Part shown: positions 38,148 to 51,855 of the stretch, piece after piece
How the letters are laid out: every line of letters starts with the position of its first letter
How positions within the stretch are numbered: position 1 is the stretch's first letter
Assembly (NCBI RefSeq): GCF_002752675.1
Contig: NZ_CP024608.1
Location: forward strand, 1,364,001-1,428,000
Direction of reading: 5' to 3'
Source: Massilia violaceinigra
GTDB taxonomy: Bacteria > Pseudomonadota > Gammaproteobacteria > Burkholderiales > Burkholderiaceae_D
DNA: 64,000 nucleotides
Position numbers and translations under genes: made by a program
The notes under the pieces: model-generated
Told to the model about the DNA's origin: nothing
What the model saw: only the letters and a program-made list of their open reading frames with translations
Database searches by the model: none

Positions 38148-39626
38148 ATGAACGAGCAGGTTGCACGGGACGTGGTGTTGGTACGCTCCGTCGAAACAAT
38201 GGACGGCAAGCACGAGATACTCAGCGACGACGATCGCCTGTATGCCAGCCGCAGCGCCAGGGAACTGGCGCAGTGGCAGGCGTCCGACAGCAAGGCGGCG
38301 GTAACGAACGAGCATTTTTTGCAGCAGAGGGCCGAGCAGATCCTCAAGCGCCTGGGCGAACGCACGCCCGCTTTCGCGGCTATTGCGCGGCGGCGTGCCG
38401 GCTTCAAGGCGCTGTCGCTGGGCTTGCCGCTGCTGGCGCTGGTGCTCGGCGCCGCGGTCGATCGCATTGGCGACCCGCACCGGGTCGACCTGCTGTCGGC
38501 GCCGCTGCTGGCGATTATCGGATGGAATGTAGCGGTGTACCTGCTGTTGCTGGCCTGGCTGTTCGTGCCCGCGCGCAAGAACGGCTGGGTCTCGCCGGCC
38601 TTGCTGCGGCGCCTGAGCGGAGCGCAATTGACGCTGCCGCGCAAGTTGCCGAATGTGCTGGCGTCCGCGCTGGCCGATTTCAGCCTGCAGTGGACCGAGC
38701 TGAGCGCCAAGCTGACCCTCGCGCGCCTGGCGCGCACCATGCATCTGGCCGCCGCCATGTTTGCCCTGGGCGCGGTCCTGTCGCTGTATGCGCGCGGTTT
38801 TCTGTCCGAATATGTGGCCGGCTGGGAAAGCACCTTCCTGGGCGCCGGGCAGGTGCATGCCATCCTGTCGGCCCTGTTCGCGCCGGCCATGGCGCTGTTG
38901 CCGCTGGAGGGCTTCAGTGTCGCCGATATCGAGGCCCTGCACTTTTCCAAGACGCCGAGCGGGGTGGGCGGGGCCAGATGGGTGCATTTATATGGCGCAA
39001 CCTTGCTGCTGCTGGTGGTGCTGCCGCGCCTGATTCTGGCCGGGGTGGCGCATTGGCGCGCGCAGCGGATGCACAATCGCTTTCCGCTGGACCTGGAACA
39101 GCCGTATTTCCGCAAGCTGAACGGCGAGGCCGGCACCACCGCGCCGGCTGTGCTGCGCGTGCTGCCGTACAGCTTTACGCTCGACGAGGCGCGCGACAAG
39201 GGACTTTCGCAGGTGGCGGTCACCCTGTTCGGCGAACAGGCCCGGGTGATGCTGCGCCCGTCCTCCGGCTATGGCGAGGAAGCCGTCGATTCCCTGCGCG
39301 ACCTGACGGCGGACGATCCGAACGTGACGGCGACCGCCGTGCTGTTCAGCCTGGCCGCGACGCCGGAAAAGGAAAACCAGGGCGCTTTTCTCGATTATCT
39401 GGTGCGCTCGTCCAAGCGCGGCATTGCCGTGCTGATCGATGAGTCGGCGCTGGTCGAGCGCAGCGTTGCGCAGGACGGGGACGATGTGCGGCTGGCCGAG
39501 CGTATCGCGCTGTGGCAACAGTTCTGCAACTTCCACCGCGCCCCGGCGACCATCGTCAACCTGCTCGATCCCGAGCGCCGCCCGCTGGAGCCCGGCGCCG
39601 GACTTAGTTTATCGAAGGCATCATGA
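38148..39626 (+). CDS. DUF2868 domain membrane protein
   Basis: 492 residues from the ATG at 38148 (ACAGGAAG 7 bases upstream). Four hydrophobic segments are visible: about 88-105, 122-145, 205-225 and 290-315. The soluble C-terminal part (VLRVLPYSFTLDEARDKGL, VLIDESALVERS) completes the DUF2868 pattern. It overlaps the following GTPase gene by ATGA. The DUF2868-DUF3482 pairing is a known conserved neighbourhood of unknown function. It suggests a GTPase acting at the inner membrane with this protein. Confidence 0.85.
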   Translation: MNEQVARDVVLVRSVETMDGKHEILSDDDRLYASRSARELAQWQASDSKAAVTNEHFLQQRAEQILKRLGERTPAFAAIARRRAGFKALSLGLPLLALVLGAAVDRIGDPHRVDLLSAPLLAIIGWNVAVYLLLLAWLFVPARKNGWVSPALLRRLSGAQLTLPRKLPNVLASALADFSLQWTELSAKLTLARLARTMHLAAAMFALGAVLSLYARGFLSEYVAGWESTFLGAGQVHAILSALFAPAMALLPLEGFSVADIEALHFSKTPSGVGGARWVHLYGATLLLLVVLPRLILAGVAHWRAQRMHNRFPLDLEQPYFRKLNGEAGTTAPAVLRVLPYSFTLDEARDKGLSQVAVTLFGEQARVMLRPSSGYGEEAVDSLRDLTADDPNVTATAVLFSLAATPEKENQGAFLDYLVRSSKRGIAVLIDESALVERSVAQDGDDVRLAERIALWQQFCNFHRAPATIVNLLDPERRPLEPGAGLSLSKAS

Positions 39627-41077
39627 GCGATACCCCTGACCACATCCAGTTTGCGCTGATCTCGCATACCAACAACGGCAAGACCACCCTGGCGCGTACG
39701 CTGGTCGGCGTGGACGTGGGCGAGGTGCGCGATGCCGCCCACGTGACCATCTTTGCCGAGTCGCACCTGCTGCTCAAAACAAACGAGGGCGATACCCTGC
39801 AACTGTGGGATACGCCTGGTTTCGGCGATTCGGTGCGCCTGTTCAAGCGGCTGGCCATGTCGGGCAATCCGATCGGCTGGTTCCTGCGCGAAGTGCTGGA
39901 CCGCTACCGCGACCGTCCGTTCTGGCTCAGCCAGCAGGCGCTGCGCACCGCGCGCGATGAAGCGGACGTGGTGCTGTATCTGGTCAACTCGTCCGAACAT
40001 CCGCGTGATGCCGGGTATTTGCCGGCCGAAATGCGCATCCTGGAGTGGCTCGGCAAACCGGTCGTGGTGCTGCTCAACCAGCTGGGTCCGCCGCGTCCCG
40101 CCAATGAAGAACAGGAAGAACAGACGCGCTGGAAACAGCATCTGGACCAGTACAAGATCGTGCGCGACGTGCTGGCGCTCGATGCCTTTGCGCGCTGCTG
40201 GGTGCATGAGCGGGTGTTTTACGAGGCGGTCGGCAAGCTGGTCGATGAGTCCAAGCAGGCCGGCTACGCGCGCCTGTTTGCGCTGTGGGAGTCGAATAAC
40301 CGCGAACGCTTCCTTGAATCGATGCGCATCACCAGCGCGCAATTGGCTGGCGCCGCGCGCGACAGCGAGCCGGTCGAGGCGGATGAAAAGACCTTGCTCA
40401 AGTCGGCCATGAAAGTGGTGGGCCTGGGCAAGAACGACCAGCAGCGGCAGGAACGGGCCATGGCGGTGCTGATCGACCGGCTCAACCAGAACATTGCGGC
40501 CACCACCGCGCGTCTGCTGGCGCTGCACAAACTCGATCCGAGCGAGGCGCCCAAGATCAACGCGCGCGTGAGCAAGAATTTTACCGTGCGCGCGCCGGTC
40601 GACCGGGCCCAGGCCGGGCTGCTCGGTGCGGTGGTGTCGGGCGCGGCGACGGGCTTGTCGGCCGATCTGATGGCGGGCGGATTGACTTTCGGCGCGGGAG
40701 CGCTGCTGGGCGGCGTGGTGGGCGCGCTGACGGCGGCCGGGGCGGCCTGGGGTTTTAACACCAGCACCGACCGCAACCGCACCACCATGCAGTTCGCCGA
40801 CGATTTTCTGCAGACTTTGCTGGTCAGTAGCATCCTGCGTTATCTGGCGGTGGCCCACTTCGGACGCGGGCGCGGCAATTTCGTCGAAGGCGAGGCGCCG
40901 GCGTTCTGGCAGGCCGAGGTGGAGGATGCGGTGGCGCAACAGGCCGGGAAGCTGGCCGGGCTGTGGCAGGCGCTGCGGGCGGAGGGCGAGGCCGGCAAGG
41001 CGGCCGCCGACGTCGAGGCGATTGCAACGACGGTGGCGCGCGCGACCCTGGCAAAGCTGTATCCGGGGCCTGTCTGA
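39623..41077 (+). CDS. GTPase with DUF3482 C-terminal domain
   Basis: 484 residues. N-terminal Era/TrmE-like GTPase domain: the G1 region is ALISHTNNGKTTLARTL (Asn-Asn-Gly-Lys-Thr core without the leading Gly), G3 is LWDTPGFGD, and the base-specificity loop is LLNQLG in place of NKxD. The middle is helical, and a Gly/Ala-rich hydrophobic segment (about 330-375: GLLGAVVSGAATGLSADL, then GAGALLGGVVGALTAAGAAWGF) looks membrane-inserting. Deviating G1 and G4 motifs are typical of DUF3482 proteins but make nucleotide specificity uncertain. Coupled to the DUF2868 gene. Confidence 0.87.
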   Translation: MSDTPDHIQFALISHTNNGKTTLARTLVGVDVGEVRDAAHVTIFAESHLLLKTNEGDTLQLWDTPGFGDSVRLFKRLAMSGNPIGWFLREVLDRYRDRPFWLSQQALRTARDEADVVLYLVNSSEHPRDAGYLPAEMRILEWLGKPVVVLLNQLGPPRPANEEQEEQTRWKQHLDQYKIVRDVLALDAFARCWVHERVFYEAVGKLVDESKQAGYARLFALWESNNRERFLESMRITSAQLAGAARDSEPVEADEKTLLKSAMKVVGLGKNDQQRQERAMAVLIDRLNQNIAATTARLLALHKLDPSEAPKINARVSKNFTVRAPVDRAQAGLLGAVVSGAATGLSADLMAGGLTFGAGALLGGVVGALTAAGAAWGFNTSTDRNRTTMQFADDFLQTLLVSSILRYLAVAHFGRGRGNFVEGEAPAFWQAEVEDAVAQQAGKLAGLWQALRAEGEAGKAAADVEAIATTVARATLAKLYPGPV

Positions 41078-41147
41078 TCTTGCTTTTCGTGAAAGATGGC
41101 TAGTAAAGCAATTTTTTAAGCCCTGTCATGCTGCCGAGGTCCGCCCG

Positions 41148-41405
41148 ATGAAACTGTCCTTGCCCGAGCGCGAAACCTTGCTCGCCCCACTGGTGATCGG
41201 GATTTTTATCGGACTCCTTGGCGTTCTGAGCGTTGCGAGAAATAGCCCGGACCAATATCAGCCGATAGAAGAGCAACAGGGGCCTGCGCTGCACGAGGTC
41301 CTGCTGGGATTTTTCCTGGGATTTAGTCTCGTCTTCATTCCGTTTGGCGCGGCGCCGGTGCTCATTGTCCGGGCATATGCCCGAGCCAATCCCGACGCCG
41401 GGTAG
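41148..41405 (+). CDS. Small two-segment membrane protein, unknown
   Basis: 85 residues from the ATG at 41148, with GAGG 8 bases upstream. Two hydrophobic stretches, LVIGIFIGLLGVLSV (about 15-30) and VLLGFFLGFSLVFIPFGAAPVLIV (about 50-74), flank a polar loop. No family is recognised. The start is chosen because the longer frame upstream overlaps the GTPase gene out of frame. Confidence 0.6.
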   Translation: MKLSLPERETLLAPLVIGIFIGLLGVLSVARNSPDQYQPIEEQQGPALHEVLLGFFLGFSLVFIPFGAAPVLIVRAYARANPDAG

Positions 41406-41441
41406 CGGCCGGTTTTTTCAGCCGCGCCGGTTTCCGACAAA

Positions 41442-43574
41442 TCAGAATACGTACTGCGCACTCACGCCCGCCAGCCAGTTGCGCTGGGGCGCCGCTTCAT
41501 AAAAGCGCTTGTTGGCGTCGCCGACGATCACCGATCCCACATACCGGCGGTCGCTCAGGTTATTCAAGCGCACGAACTGTTTCAGGCGCCATCCGCCCAG
41601 GGACTGCTTGGCCTGGAAGCGCGCATTGAGAATCGCGTATCCCGGCGCGGCGACGTCCGCGTTGGCGTCTTCCGCATATATCTTGCTGCTGGCGATGGTT
41701 TCCAGCGCCGCGCCGAAGCCATCGCCGCTGCTTTTCCATGCCAGCTCGCCGAACAGGTTGGCCTTGGGTACGCCGGGCAAGCGGCTGCCGGCAGCGACGT
41801 TGCCGAATCCCTGCTGGTAGGTGGCGTTCAAGGCCGTCATTGCCAAGCGTCCACTGAATCCCGCGCCGAAGTTGCTGTCCAGAGAGACTTCCGCGCCTTT
41901 GCGCAGGGTTTCGCTGGCATTGCGGTAACTGGTGCGCCCGCCGCCCGAGATATCGACCACCAGCTCGTCACTGGTTTTAACGTGGAACAAGGCGGCGTTG
42001 ATGCGTGTATTGCTGCCGAGATAGGCTTTCACGCCCGCTTCCACATGGGTGCTGGTGGCGGGCTTGAGCGCGAAGTTGAAGCCGGCGCCGGCGCCGGAAT
42101 AGAACAGCTCGTTCAAGGTCGGCGTCTCGAAGCCGCGCGCCGCGCTGGCGTACACATTGATGGTCGGCGAGATTTTGACCAAGGCGCCGAGCACCGGCGT
42201 CGTGTGGCGGTAGCTGACGCCGCCGCTGTCGTTGCCATTGGTAACAAAGCGGTCATCCACCGACACCTTCATGCGGCTGTGGCGCAGGCCGGCCGTCAAT
42301 ACCCAGTCGCCGCCTTGCCATTCGGCTTGGGCGTACGGGTCAACGCTGGATACGGCGTTGCTTTCGTCGCGGCGCAGCTTGCCCTGCAATCCGAACTGGT
42401 TGCCCATGAAATTCTCGTAGCCCTGGCGCTCGTCGGTGGAGCGGCCGTAATCGATGCCGATGGTGGTGCTCAGCTTGCCGCCAGCCATGCTGCGCACGCT
42501 CAGCCAGTTGATGTCCGCGCCGTAAAAGTCGCGGTCGAAATCGACCACGCCGCCGGACTGGCTGGCGGGCGTCTGCACGAATTTCGAGAAGGCCTGGTAC
42601 TGGATGACCTGGCGATTGCCGCCGTACACCATCGCACGCAGGCGGTCGTCGCCCAGGCGCTGCTCGAAGGCGGCGCCGGCTTGTTTGTGGTCAATGCTCT
42701 TGCGCGTGTTGTAGCGGTCGGCAATGGTGCGCTTGGGAATTTGTGTATCGGTGGCATCGGTTTCGCCGGCGCGCGGGTCGCGCTGGTAAGTGGCCCAGGT
42801 GACGCCGAGCGGATCTTGCGTGTCATCCTGGCTCAGGGCGCTGGCGGTCAGGGTCAGCTTGCTGGTGCTGGTGGGCGCCAGGGTCAGCTTGGCGAAGCTC
42901 TGGTCGCGCGTGGCGGCGCTGTGCGCGCGGTAGCCATCGGTCTCGAAGCGGGAGGTGTCGATCACGTAGCCGATGCCGTTGGCCGCTCCTTGCGCGTTGA
43001 CGTCGACCTTGCGCGTGCCGTTGCTGCCGCCGATGACCGTGCCTTCCACGCTTGGCCGGCCCTGGCCGTCGCGCGTGAACAGCTGCACGGTGCCGCCGGA
43101 ATGGTTGCCGTAGATGGCGGAGAAGGGGCCGCGCAGCACTTCGATGCGCTCAGCCATGTCGAGGTTGAAGGTTGCAGCTTGTCCCTGTCCGTCGGGCATG
43201 GTGGCAGGGATGCCGTCGGCAATCAGGCGCACGCCGCGCACGCCGAAGGCGGAACGGGCGCCGAAGCCGCGTGAGGAAATCTGCAGGTCCTGTGCGTAAT
43301 TCTGGCGATTCTGGGCCACCAGGCCGGGTACCGCGCTGAGCGATTCCGATGCGTTGACGCGCAACTGGCCGTCACGGATGCGTGCCGCATCGAGCACATC
43401 GATGGCTGCCGGCAGGTCGAAACTGGTGTGCTCGACCCGGCTTCCGCTGATAACGATCACATCGGCCAGCGGCGCGTTGACTGGCGCGTCGGGTGCGGCC
43501 GCCGCTGCCATGCCTGCCGCGCTCAGGGCGAATAAGGTGGCGATGTAATTCAAGCGAAACGGGTGCTGCTTCAT
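41442..43574 (-). CDS. TonB-dependent outer membrane receptor, PqqU(YncD)-like
   Basis: 710 residues from the ATG at 43574, with GGAGA upstream. A signal peptide is followed by a plug domain and a barrel. Plug segments SESLSAVPGL, QNRQNYAQDLQISSRGFGAR, VRLIADGIPATMPDGQGQA and EVLRGPFSAIYGN, and the C-terminal RRYVGSVIVGDANKRFYEAAP, closely recall E. coli YncD (PqqU), the receptor for pyrroloquinoline quinone. That comparison is from memory, so the ligand is an inference. The divergent neighbour is an alcohol-pathway aldehyde dehydrogenase, which fits a PQQ link. The C-terminal Phe needed for barrel assembly is present (AQYVF). Confidence 0.82.
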   Translation of the reverse strand: MKQHPFRLNYIATLFALSAAGMAAAAAPDAPVNAPLADVIVISGSRVEHTSFDLPAAIDVLDAARIRDGQLRVNASESLSAVPGLVAQNRQNYAQDLQISSRGFGARSAFGVRGVRLIADGIPATMPDGQGQAATFNLDMAERIEVLRGPFSAIYGNHSGGTVQLFTRDGQGRPSVEGTVIGGSNGTRKVDVNAQGAANGIGYVIDTSRFETDGYRAHSAATRDQSFAKLTLAPTSTSKLTLTASALSQDDTQDPLGVTWATYQRDPRAGETDATDTQIPKRTIADRYNTRKSIDHKQAGAAFEQRLGDDRLRAMVYGGNRQVIQYQAFSKFVQTPASQSGGVVDFDRDFYGADINWLSVRSMAGGKLSTTIGIDYGRSTDERQGYENFMGNQFGLQGKLRRDESNAVSSVDPYAQAEWQGGDWVLTAGLRHSRMKVSVDDRFVTNGNDSGGVSYRHTTPVLGALVKISPTINVYASAARGFETPTLNELFYSGAGAGFNFALKPATSTHVEAGVKAYLGSNTRINAALFHVKTSDELVVDISGGGRTSYRNASETLRKGAEVSLDSNFGAGFSGRLAMTALNATYQQGFGNVAAGSRLPGVPKANLFGELAWKSSGDGFGAALETIASSKIYAEDANADVAAPGYAILNARFQAKQSLGGWRLKQFVRLNNLSDRRYVGSVIVGDANKRFYEAAPQRNWLAGVSAQYVF

Positions 43575-43796
43575 GGGTTCTCCGGTGGATTTTTGGCGTC
43601 GGTACGCAATATACGCGGGCCGCCCGAATCCTGCAGGGAGCACGGATGCCCCGCTGGTCTAATGTGCGCCAGAGCACTAACGAAAGGACTAGCCTGTCGG
43701 TAGCCGTTGACAATTCTTTGCGTTTGCGCAGGCACTCCTTTTGATCTGCGTCTATGCTGAGATTCCCGGTATATAACCATAAAGGAAGAGGACGAC

Positions 43797-45317
43797 ATGA
43801 ATCTCGCAGATATCAGCAAGCTGGGCGTGGCCAACCCGTTCAAACAACGCTACGACAATTACATTGGTGGAAAATTTGTTGCGCCGGTGAAGGGCGAGTA
43901 TTTCGGCAACGTCACGCCGATCACCGGGCAGGTGTTTTGCGAGATAGCGCGCTCGAGTGCGGAAGATATCGAGCTGGCGCTGGATGCCGCGCATGCCGCC
44001 CGGGAAGCGTGGGGCAAGACGTCGCAGGGCGAGCGCGCGAATATCCTGAATAAAATTGCCGATCGGATGGAGGAGAACCTCAGCCTGCTGGCCACCGCGG
44101 AGACCATCGACAACGGCAAGCCCATCCGCGAGACGACCGCGGCCGACATTCCGCTGGCCATCGACCATTTCCGTTACTTTGCCGGGTGCATACGCGCGCA
44201 GGAAGGATCGGTCGCACAGATCGACCACGAAACGTATGCCTACCATTTCCACGAACCATTGGGCGTCGTGGGGCAGATCATTCCCTGGAATTTTCCGATC
44301 CTGATGGCCGTGTGGAAGCTTGCGCCGGCGCTGGCGGCGGGCAATTGCGTCGTGCTCAAGCCCGCTGAGCAAACGCCGGCGTCGATCATGGTGTTCATCG
44401 AGCTGATCGGCGACCTGTTGCCAGTGGGCGTGCTCAATATTGTGAATGGTTACGGGTTGGAGGCGGGCAAGCCGCTTGCATCGAGCAAACGCATCGCCAA
44501 GATCGCCTTCACGGGCGAGACCGCTACCGGCCGCCTGATCATGCAATACGCGGCGCAAAACCTGATTCCCGTCACGCTGGAACTGGGCGGAAAATCGCCG
44601 AATATCTTCTTTGCCGACGTGATGGATGCGGACGACGCGTTTTTCGACAAGTGCCTGGAAGGGTTTGCCATGTTCGCGCTGAACCAGGGCGAAGTGTGCA
44701 CCTGTCCGTCGCGCGTGCTGATTCAGGAATCGATTTACGACAAATTCATTGCCCGCGCGCTGGAGCGGGTGGCGGCGATCAAGCAGGGAAATCCGCTCGA
44801 TGCGTCGACCATGATCGGCGCGCAGGCGTCGCAGGAGCAGCTGGAGAAAATCCTCTCCTATCTCGACATCGGCAAGCAGGAAGGCGCCCAATTGCTCACC
44901 GGCGGCGAGCGCAATATGCAGCCTGGCGAGATGGAAGGCGGCTATTACGTGCAGCCGACCGTGTTCAAGGGCGATAACAAGATGCGCATCTTCCAGGAAG
45001 AGATCTTTGGTCCGGTAGTGTCGGTGACCACCTTTACCGACGAAGCCGATGCCCTGCGCATCGCCAACGATACCCTGTATGGACTTGGCGCCGGTTTGTG
45101 GACGCGTGACGGTTCGCGCGCCTTCCGCGTGGGCCGCGCTATTGAAGCTGGGCGCGTGTGGACCAACTGCTATCACCTTTATCCGGCGCATGCCGCGTTT
45201 GGTGGGTACAAGCAATCGGGCATCGGGCGGGAAAATCACAAGATGATGCTCGATCACTACCAGAAGACCAAAAATCTGCTGGTCAGCTACAACCCGAACG
45301 CGATGGGCTTCTTTTAA
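43797..45317 (+). CDS. NAD-dependent aldehyde dehydrogenase, acetaldehyde (ExaC/AcoD) type
   Basis: 506 residues, preceded by AAAGGAAGAGG. The catalytic Cys301 is in [11 protein letters not shown] and the general base Glu262 in LELGGKSP. The cofactor-binding segments are [10 protein letters not shown] and FTGETATG. The double Cys of NQGEVCTC and the following DUF779 gene are typical of the acetaldehyde dehydrogenases that complete ethanol or acetoin oxidation. Length and motifs are full. It is transcribed divergently from the PqqU-like receptor across a 222-bp gap. Confidence 0.92.
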   Translation: MNLADISKLGVANPFKQRYDNYIGGKFVAPVKGEYFGNVTPITGQVFCEIARSSAEDIELALDAAHAAREAWGKTSQGERANILNKIADRMEENLSLLATAETIDNGKPIRETTAADIPLAIDHFRYFAGCIRAQEGSVAQIDHETYAYHFHEPLGVVGQIIPWNFPILMAVWKLAPALAAGNCVVLKPAEQTPASIMVFIELIGDLLPVGVLNIVNGYGLEAGKPLASSKRIAKIAFTGETATGRLIMQYAAQNLIPVTLELGGKSPNIFFADVMDADDAFFDKCLEGFAMFALNQGEVCTCPSRVLIQESIYDKFIARALERVAAIKQGNPLDASTMIGAQASQEQLEKILSYLDIGKQEGAQLLTGGERNMQPGEMEGGYYVQPTVFKGDNKMRIFQEEIFGPVVSVTTFTDEADALRIANDTLYGLGAGLWTRDGSRAFRVGRAIEAGRVWTNCYHLYPAHAAFGGYKQSGIGRENHKMMLDHYQKTKNLLVSYNPNAMGFF

Positions 45318-45334
45318 CCGCACGGGAGTTTCGC

Positions 45335-45724
45335 ATGGGTGACGCGCTTTCACGCGTGGTCGCAACCGATGCCGCGCGCGCGATGATTGACGAGTTGCGC
45401 GCGCGGCATGGGCCGGTCATGTTCTTTCAGTCGGGCGGCTGCTGCGATGGCAGCGCCCCGATGTGCTATCCGGACGGCGAATTCAATATCAGCGATACCG
45501 ATGTGTACCTGGGCGACCTGCACGGCGCCGCCTTCTATATGGGACGTGATCAATTCGCCTACTGGGAGCATACGCAGCTGGTCATCGACGTGGTCGCGGG
45601 CAACGGCGGGATGTTCTCTCTGGACAATGGGACGGGACGCCGGTTTCTGACGCGCTCCCGGCTCTTCACTGATGATGAGTTCAACTCTCTGCCAGCCGTA
45701 AGGGAGGGGCCGCATGACACATAA
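45335..45724 (+). CDS. DUF779 protein, aldehyde dehydrogenase partner
   Basis: 129 residues. Family marks are FFQSGGCCDGSAPMCYPDGEF and the acidic DVYLGDLHGAAFYMG. Genes of this family regularly follow ExaC/AcoD-type aldehyde dehydrogenases, but their role is unknown. It starts 17 bp after the dehydrogenase stop and clearly shares its transcript. The second rRNA promoter begins 65 bp after its stop. Confidence 0.88.
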   Translation: MGDALSRVVATDAARAMIDELRARHGPVMFFQSGGCCDGSAPMCYPDGEFNISDTDVYLGDLHGAAFYMGRDQFAYWEHTQLVIDVVAGNGGMFSLDNGTGRRFLTRSRLFTDDEFNSLPAVREGPHDT

Positions 45725-45789
45725 ATACGTGTATTGGTGAGCAGGGCGTGGGCCGGAGGCGACGAAATGTGTGGTCTCTCAGAAAGTTC

Positions 45790-45936
45790 TTGCCAGCGCG
45801 GCGAGGGCTTTGCTATAGTTCGCCTCCCCGCTGAAAGGGTTAACGAAATCAAGTAGTTAGCAGGCAGTTGGGGCCGCTTCGAAAGAGACGCGGTAGCAAA
45901 GAAGGGGTTGACGAGAAACGCGAAACGCTGCATAAT
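45790..45936 (+). promoter_or_regulatory. Tandem promoters P1 and P2 of the second rRNA operon
   Basis: P1 is TTGCCA (45790-45795), 18 bp, TATAGT (45814-45819). P2 is TTGACG (45908-45913), 17 bp, CATAAT (45931-45936). The segment between them differs from the other copies near 45874-45905 (GCTTCGAAAGAGACGCGG). Confidence 0.8.
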
Positions 45937-46181
45937 CTCACCTCTCTGCTGCAACGAACACAACGCTTCGTAGCAAACGGCAGAAGTAGTACAGAATAAG
46001 TTCTTTAACAATTAACAGTCGATAAGTGTGGGCGTTTGATGAAGGTGCCAACGAAGCGTAAGCGACGTTGAATACTTAAATTATCAAATGTTCACAAAAA
46101 AGAAATATAGGCGCTTCGCAAGAAGTGGCCTGTCAGTATTTTGAGTGAGCGATCTGTCCGCAAGGACATTAAACAGAGATT
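45937..46181 (+). other. rRNA leader of the second operon
   Basis: boxA-like GTTCTTTAACAA at 46000-46011, then the 5' half of the 16S processing stalk from 46017. Nearly identical to the first leader. No gene. Confidence 0.72.
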
Positions 46182-47715
<1,534 letters not shown>

Positions 47716-47802
47716 GAGTTGCACTGGCTATAGAGCCAATTCATTGAGCGTCCACTCTTATCGACTGTTGAATTTAGAAGAAACAGTAGCAGTGTCCAAG
47801 TC

Positions 47803-47879
47803 GGGGCTGTAGCTCAGCTGGTTAGAGCACCGTGTTGATAACGCGGGGGTCGTTGGTTCGAGTCCAACCAGCCCTACCA
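47803..47879 (+). tRNA. tRNA-Ile (GAU), second operon
   Basis: Identical to the first copy. The 16S-tRNA spacer before it differs clearly from operon one and matches operon three. Confidence 0.97.
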
Positions 47880-47901
47880 GTTATGTCTTTAGATATACCT
47901 T

Positions 47902-47977
47902 GGGGGATTAGCTCAGCTGGGAGAGCACCTGCTTTGCAAGCAGGGGGTCGTCGGTTCGATCCCGTCATCCTCCACCA
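47902..47977 (+). tRNA. tRNA-Ala (UGC), second operon
   Basis: Identical to the first copy, same 22-bp distance from tRNA-Ile. Confidence 0.97.
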
Positions 47978-48221
47978 CTCTACTTAACTCTTGAAAGTAC
48001 AAACGTAAGTCAGCGCAATTGGCGCCTGGGTTTAGGTTTGATCTTTCAGAGATTAAAAGCTGTTTCGTTCTTTAACAATCTGGAAGAAGTAAAGTTTTAA
48101 TCGAATCGCCGGCAGGCGGTTCGATGGGTAGTGATTGTATGTATCAAAACAAAGCAACAACGCTGTACTTTTTTATCTCTGTAACGCTCTTTGTTCTCCG
48201 GAACAGAGGCTAACGTTATAG
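47978..48221 (+). other. tRNA-Ala to 23S spacer, second operon
   Basis: boxA-like site at 48067-48078. This is the divergent version: it has an insertion CAGCGCAATTGGCGCC near 48010 and a different stem before 23S (TTGTTCTCCGGAACAGAGG instead of TTTTAGTGGCAACACTAAGAGG). Confidence 0.7.
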
Positions 48222-51096
<2,875 letters not shown>

Positions 51097-51242
51097 ATAA
51101 CCTTAGCAGGTACAGAGATAAGAAATGCGCGTTGTGTTTTGTGCGATATGCACAGTCACTACCCAAGTAATACAATAAAACGATACTTCTTCCAGATTCA
51201 AGCTAGTGCTGCCCAGTCGGGAGCACCAAGCTGTACAAGTTA

Positions 51243-51358
51243 TGCCTGATGACCATAGTAAATCGGTACCACCCCTTCCCATCCCGAACAGGACCGTGAA
51301 ACGATTTTACGCCGATGATAGTGCTGCAACCAGTGTGAAAGTAGGTCATCGTCAGGCT
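51243..51358 (+). rRNA. rrf: 5S ribosomal RNA, second copy
   Basis: 116 nt. Differs from the other two by C instead of T in GTAGGTCATCG. The upstream hairpin loop reads CCCAGTCGGG instead of CCCGATCGGG. Confidence 0.95.
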
Positions 51359-51370
51359 AGTTATAAGAAA

Positions 51371-51400
51371 AAAACCCCGCAGAAATGTGGGGTTTTTTTT
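51371..51400 (+). terminator. Intrinsic terminator of the second rRNA operon
   Basis: AAAACCCCGCA pairs with TGTGGGGTTTT and is followed by T-run, 12 bp after 5S. Nearly the same as the first operon's terminator. Confidence 0.88.
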
Positions 51401-51429
51401 CGTCCGCAAAAATTGAAGGAGCTCGACTG

Positions 51430-51783
51430 ATGACCGATCTTGACCGCATCACGAAGCTGCAAAGCGCCATGTGCGAGAAATACGGCTCCGATTTTCTTCC
51501 GCCCGACCCAGCGCTGACATTGGGACTCGCGCGCCAAACCTTGCTGTCGATGCCCATCAGTGGCGTGCGAATCTGCCCGGAAAACGGCACCAGCGGCTGG
51601 TACATTTACGGTGGCGATCATTCGGACGCGGCAGACTTTTACAGTCCTCTCCATCACAGTCATCTTTCCGTCGAGCTTCCGATGGTCATTCCTTATCTTG
51701 CACTGGCGCCCGGATTCAGGTTTATCATCGACGACGAAGGTTACGAAGACGTATGGTACGAGCCGCACGACGTATCCGCGTAA
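51430..51783 (+). CDS. Imm33-like (DUF2185-type) protein, probable immunity-protein relative
   Basis: 117 residues from the ATG at 51430, which follows AAGGAG at 7 bases and lies only 30 bp after the rRNA terminator. The layout TSGWYIYGGDHSDAADFYSP, then VIPYLALAPGFRFIIDDEGYEDVWYEP, resembles the Imm33/DUF2185 immunity fold found with polymorphic toxins. No toxin gene is next to it, so it is either an orphan immunity gene or a relative with another job. Family call from memory, moderate confidence. Confidence 0.6.
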   Translation: MTDLDRITKLQSAMCEKYGSDFLPPDPALTLGLARQTLLSMPISGVRICPENGTSGWYIYGGDHSDAADFYSPLHHSHLSVELPMVIPYLALAPGFRFIIDDEGYEDVWYEPHDVSA

Positions 51784-51855
51784 AGGCGGCGCTGGCAGTA
51801 CGCTTATCTGCCGTCCTTCAATGAAGCGCCACGACAAGACCGATTGGCTTTGGTA

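Noticed and set aside
37973..39223. Upstream extension of cobT to a 761-residue protein
   Set aside because: The extension is antisense to the DUF2868 gene. The enzyme's normal N-terminus starts at the ATG at 37972.
43726..43745. Possible sigma-54 site AGGCAC-N5-TTGAT before the aldehyde dehydrogenase
   Set aside because: The nearly invariant GC at -12 is replaced by GA, and no activator gene is adjacent.
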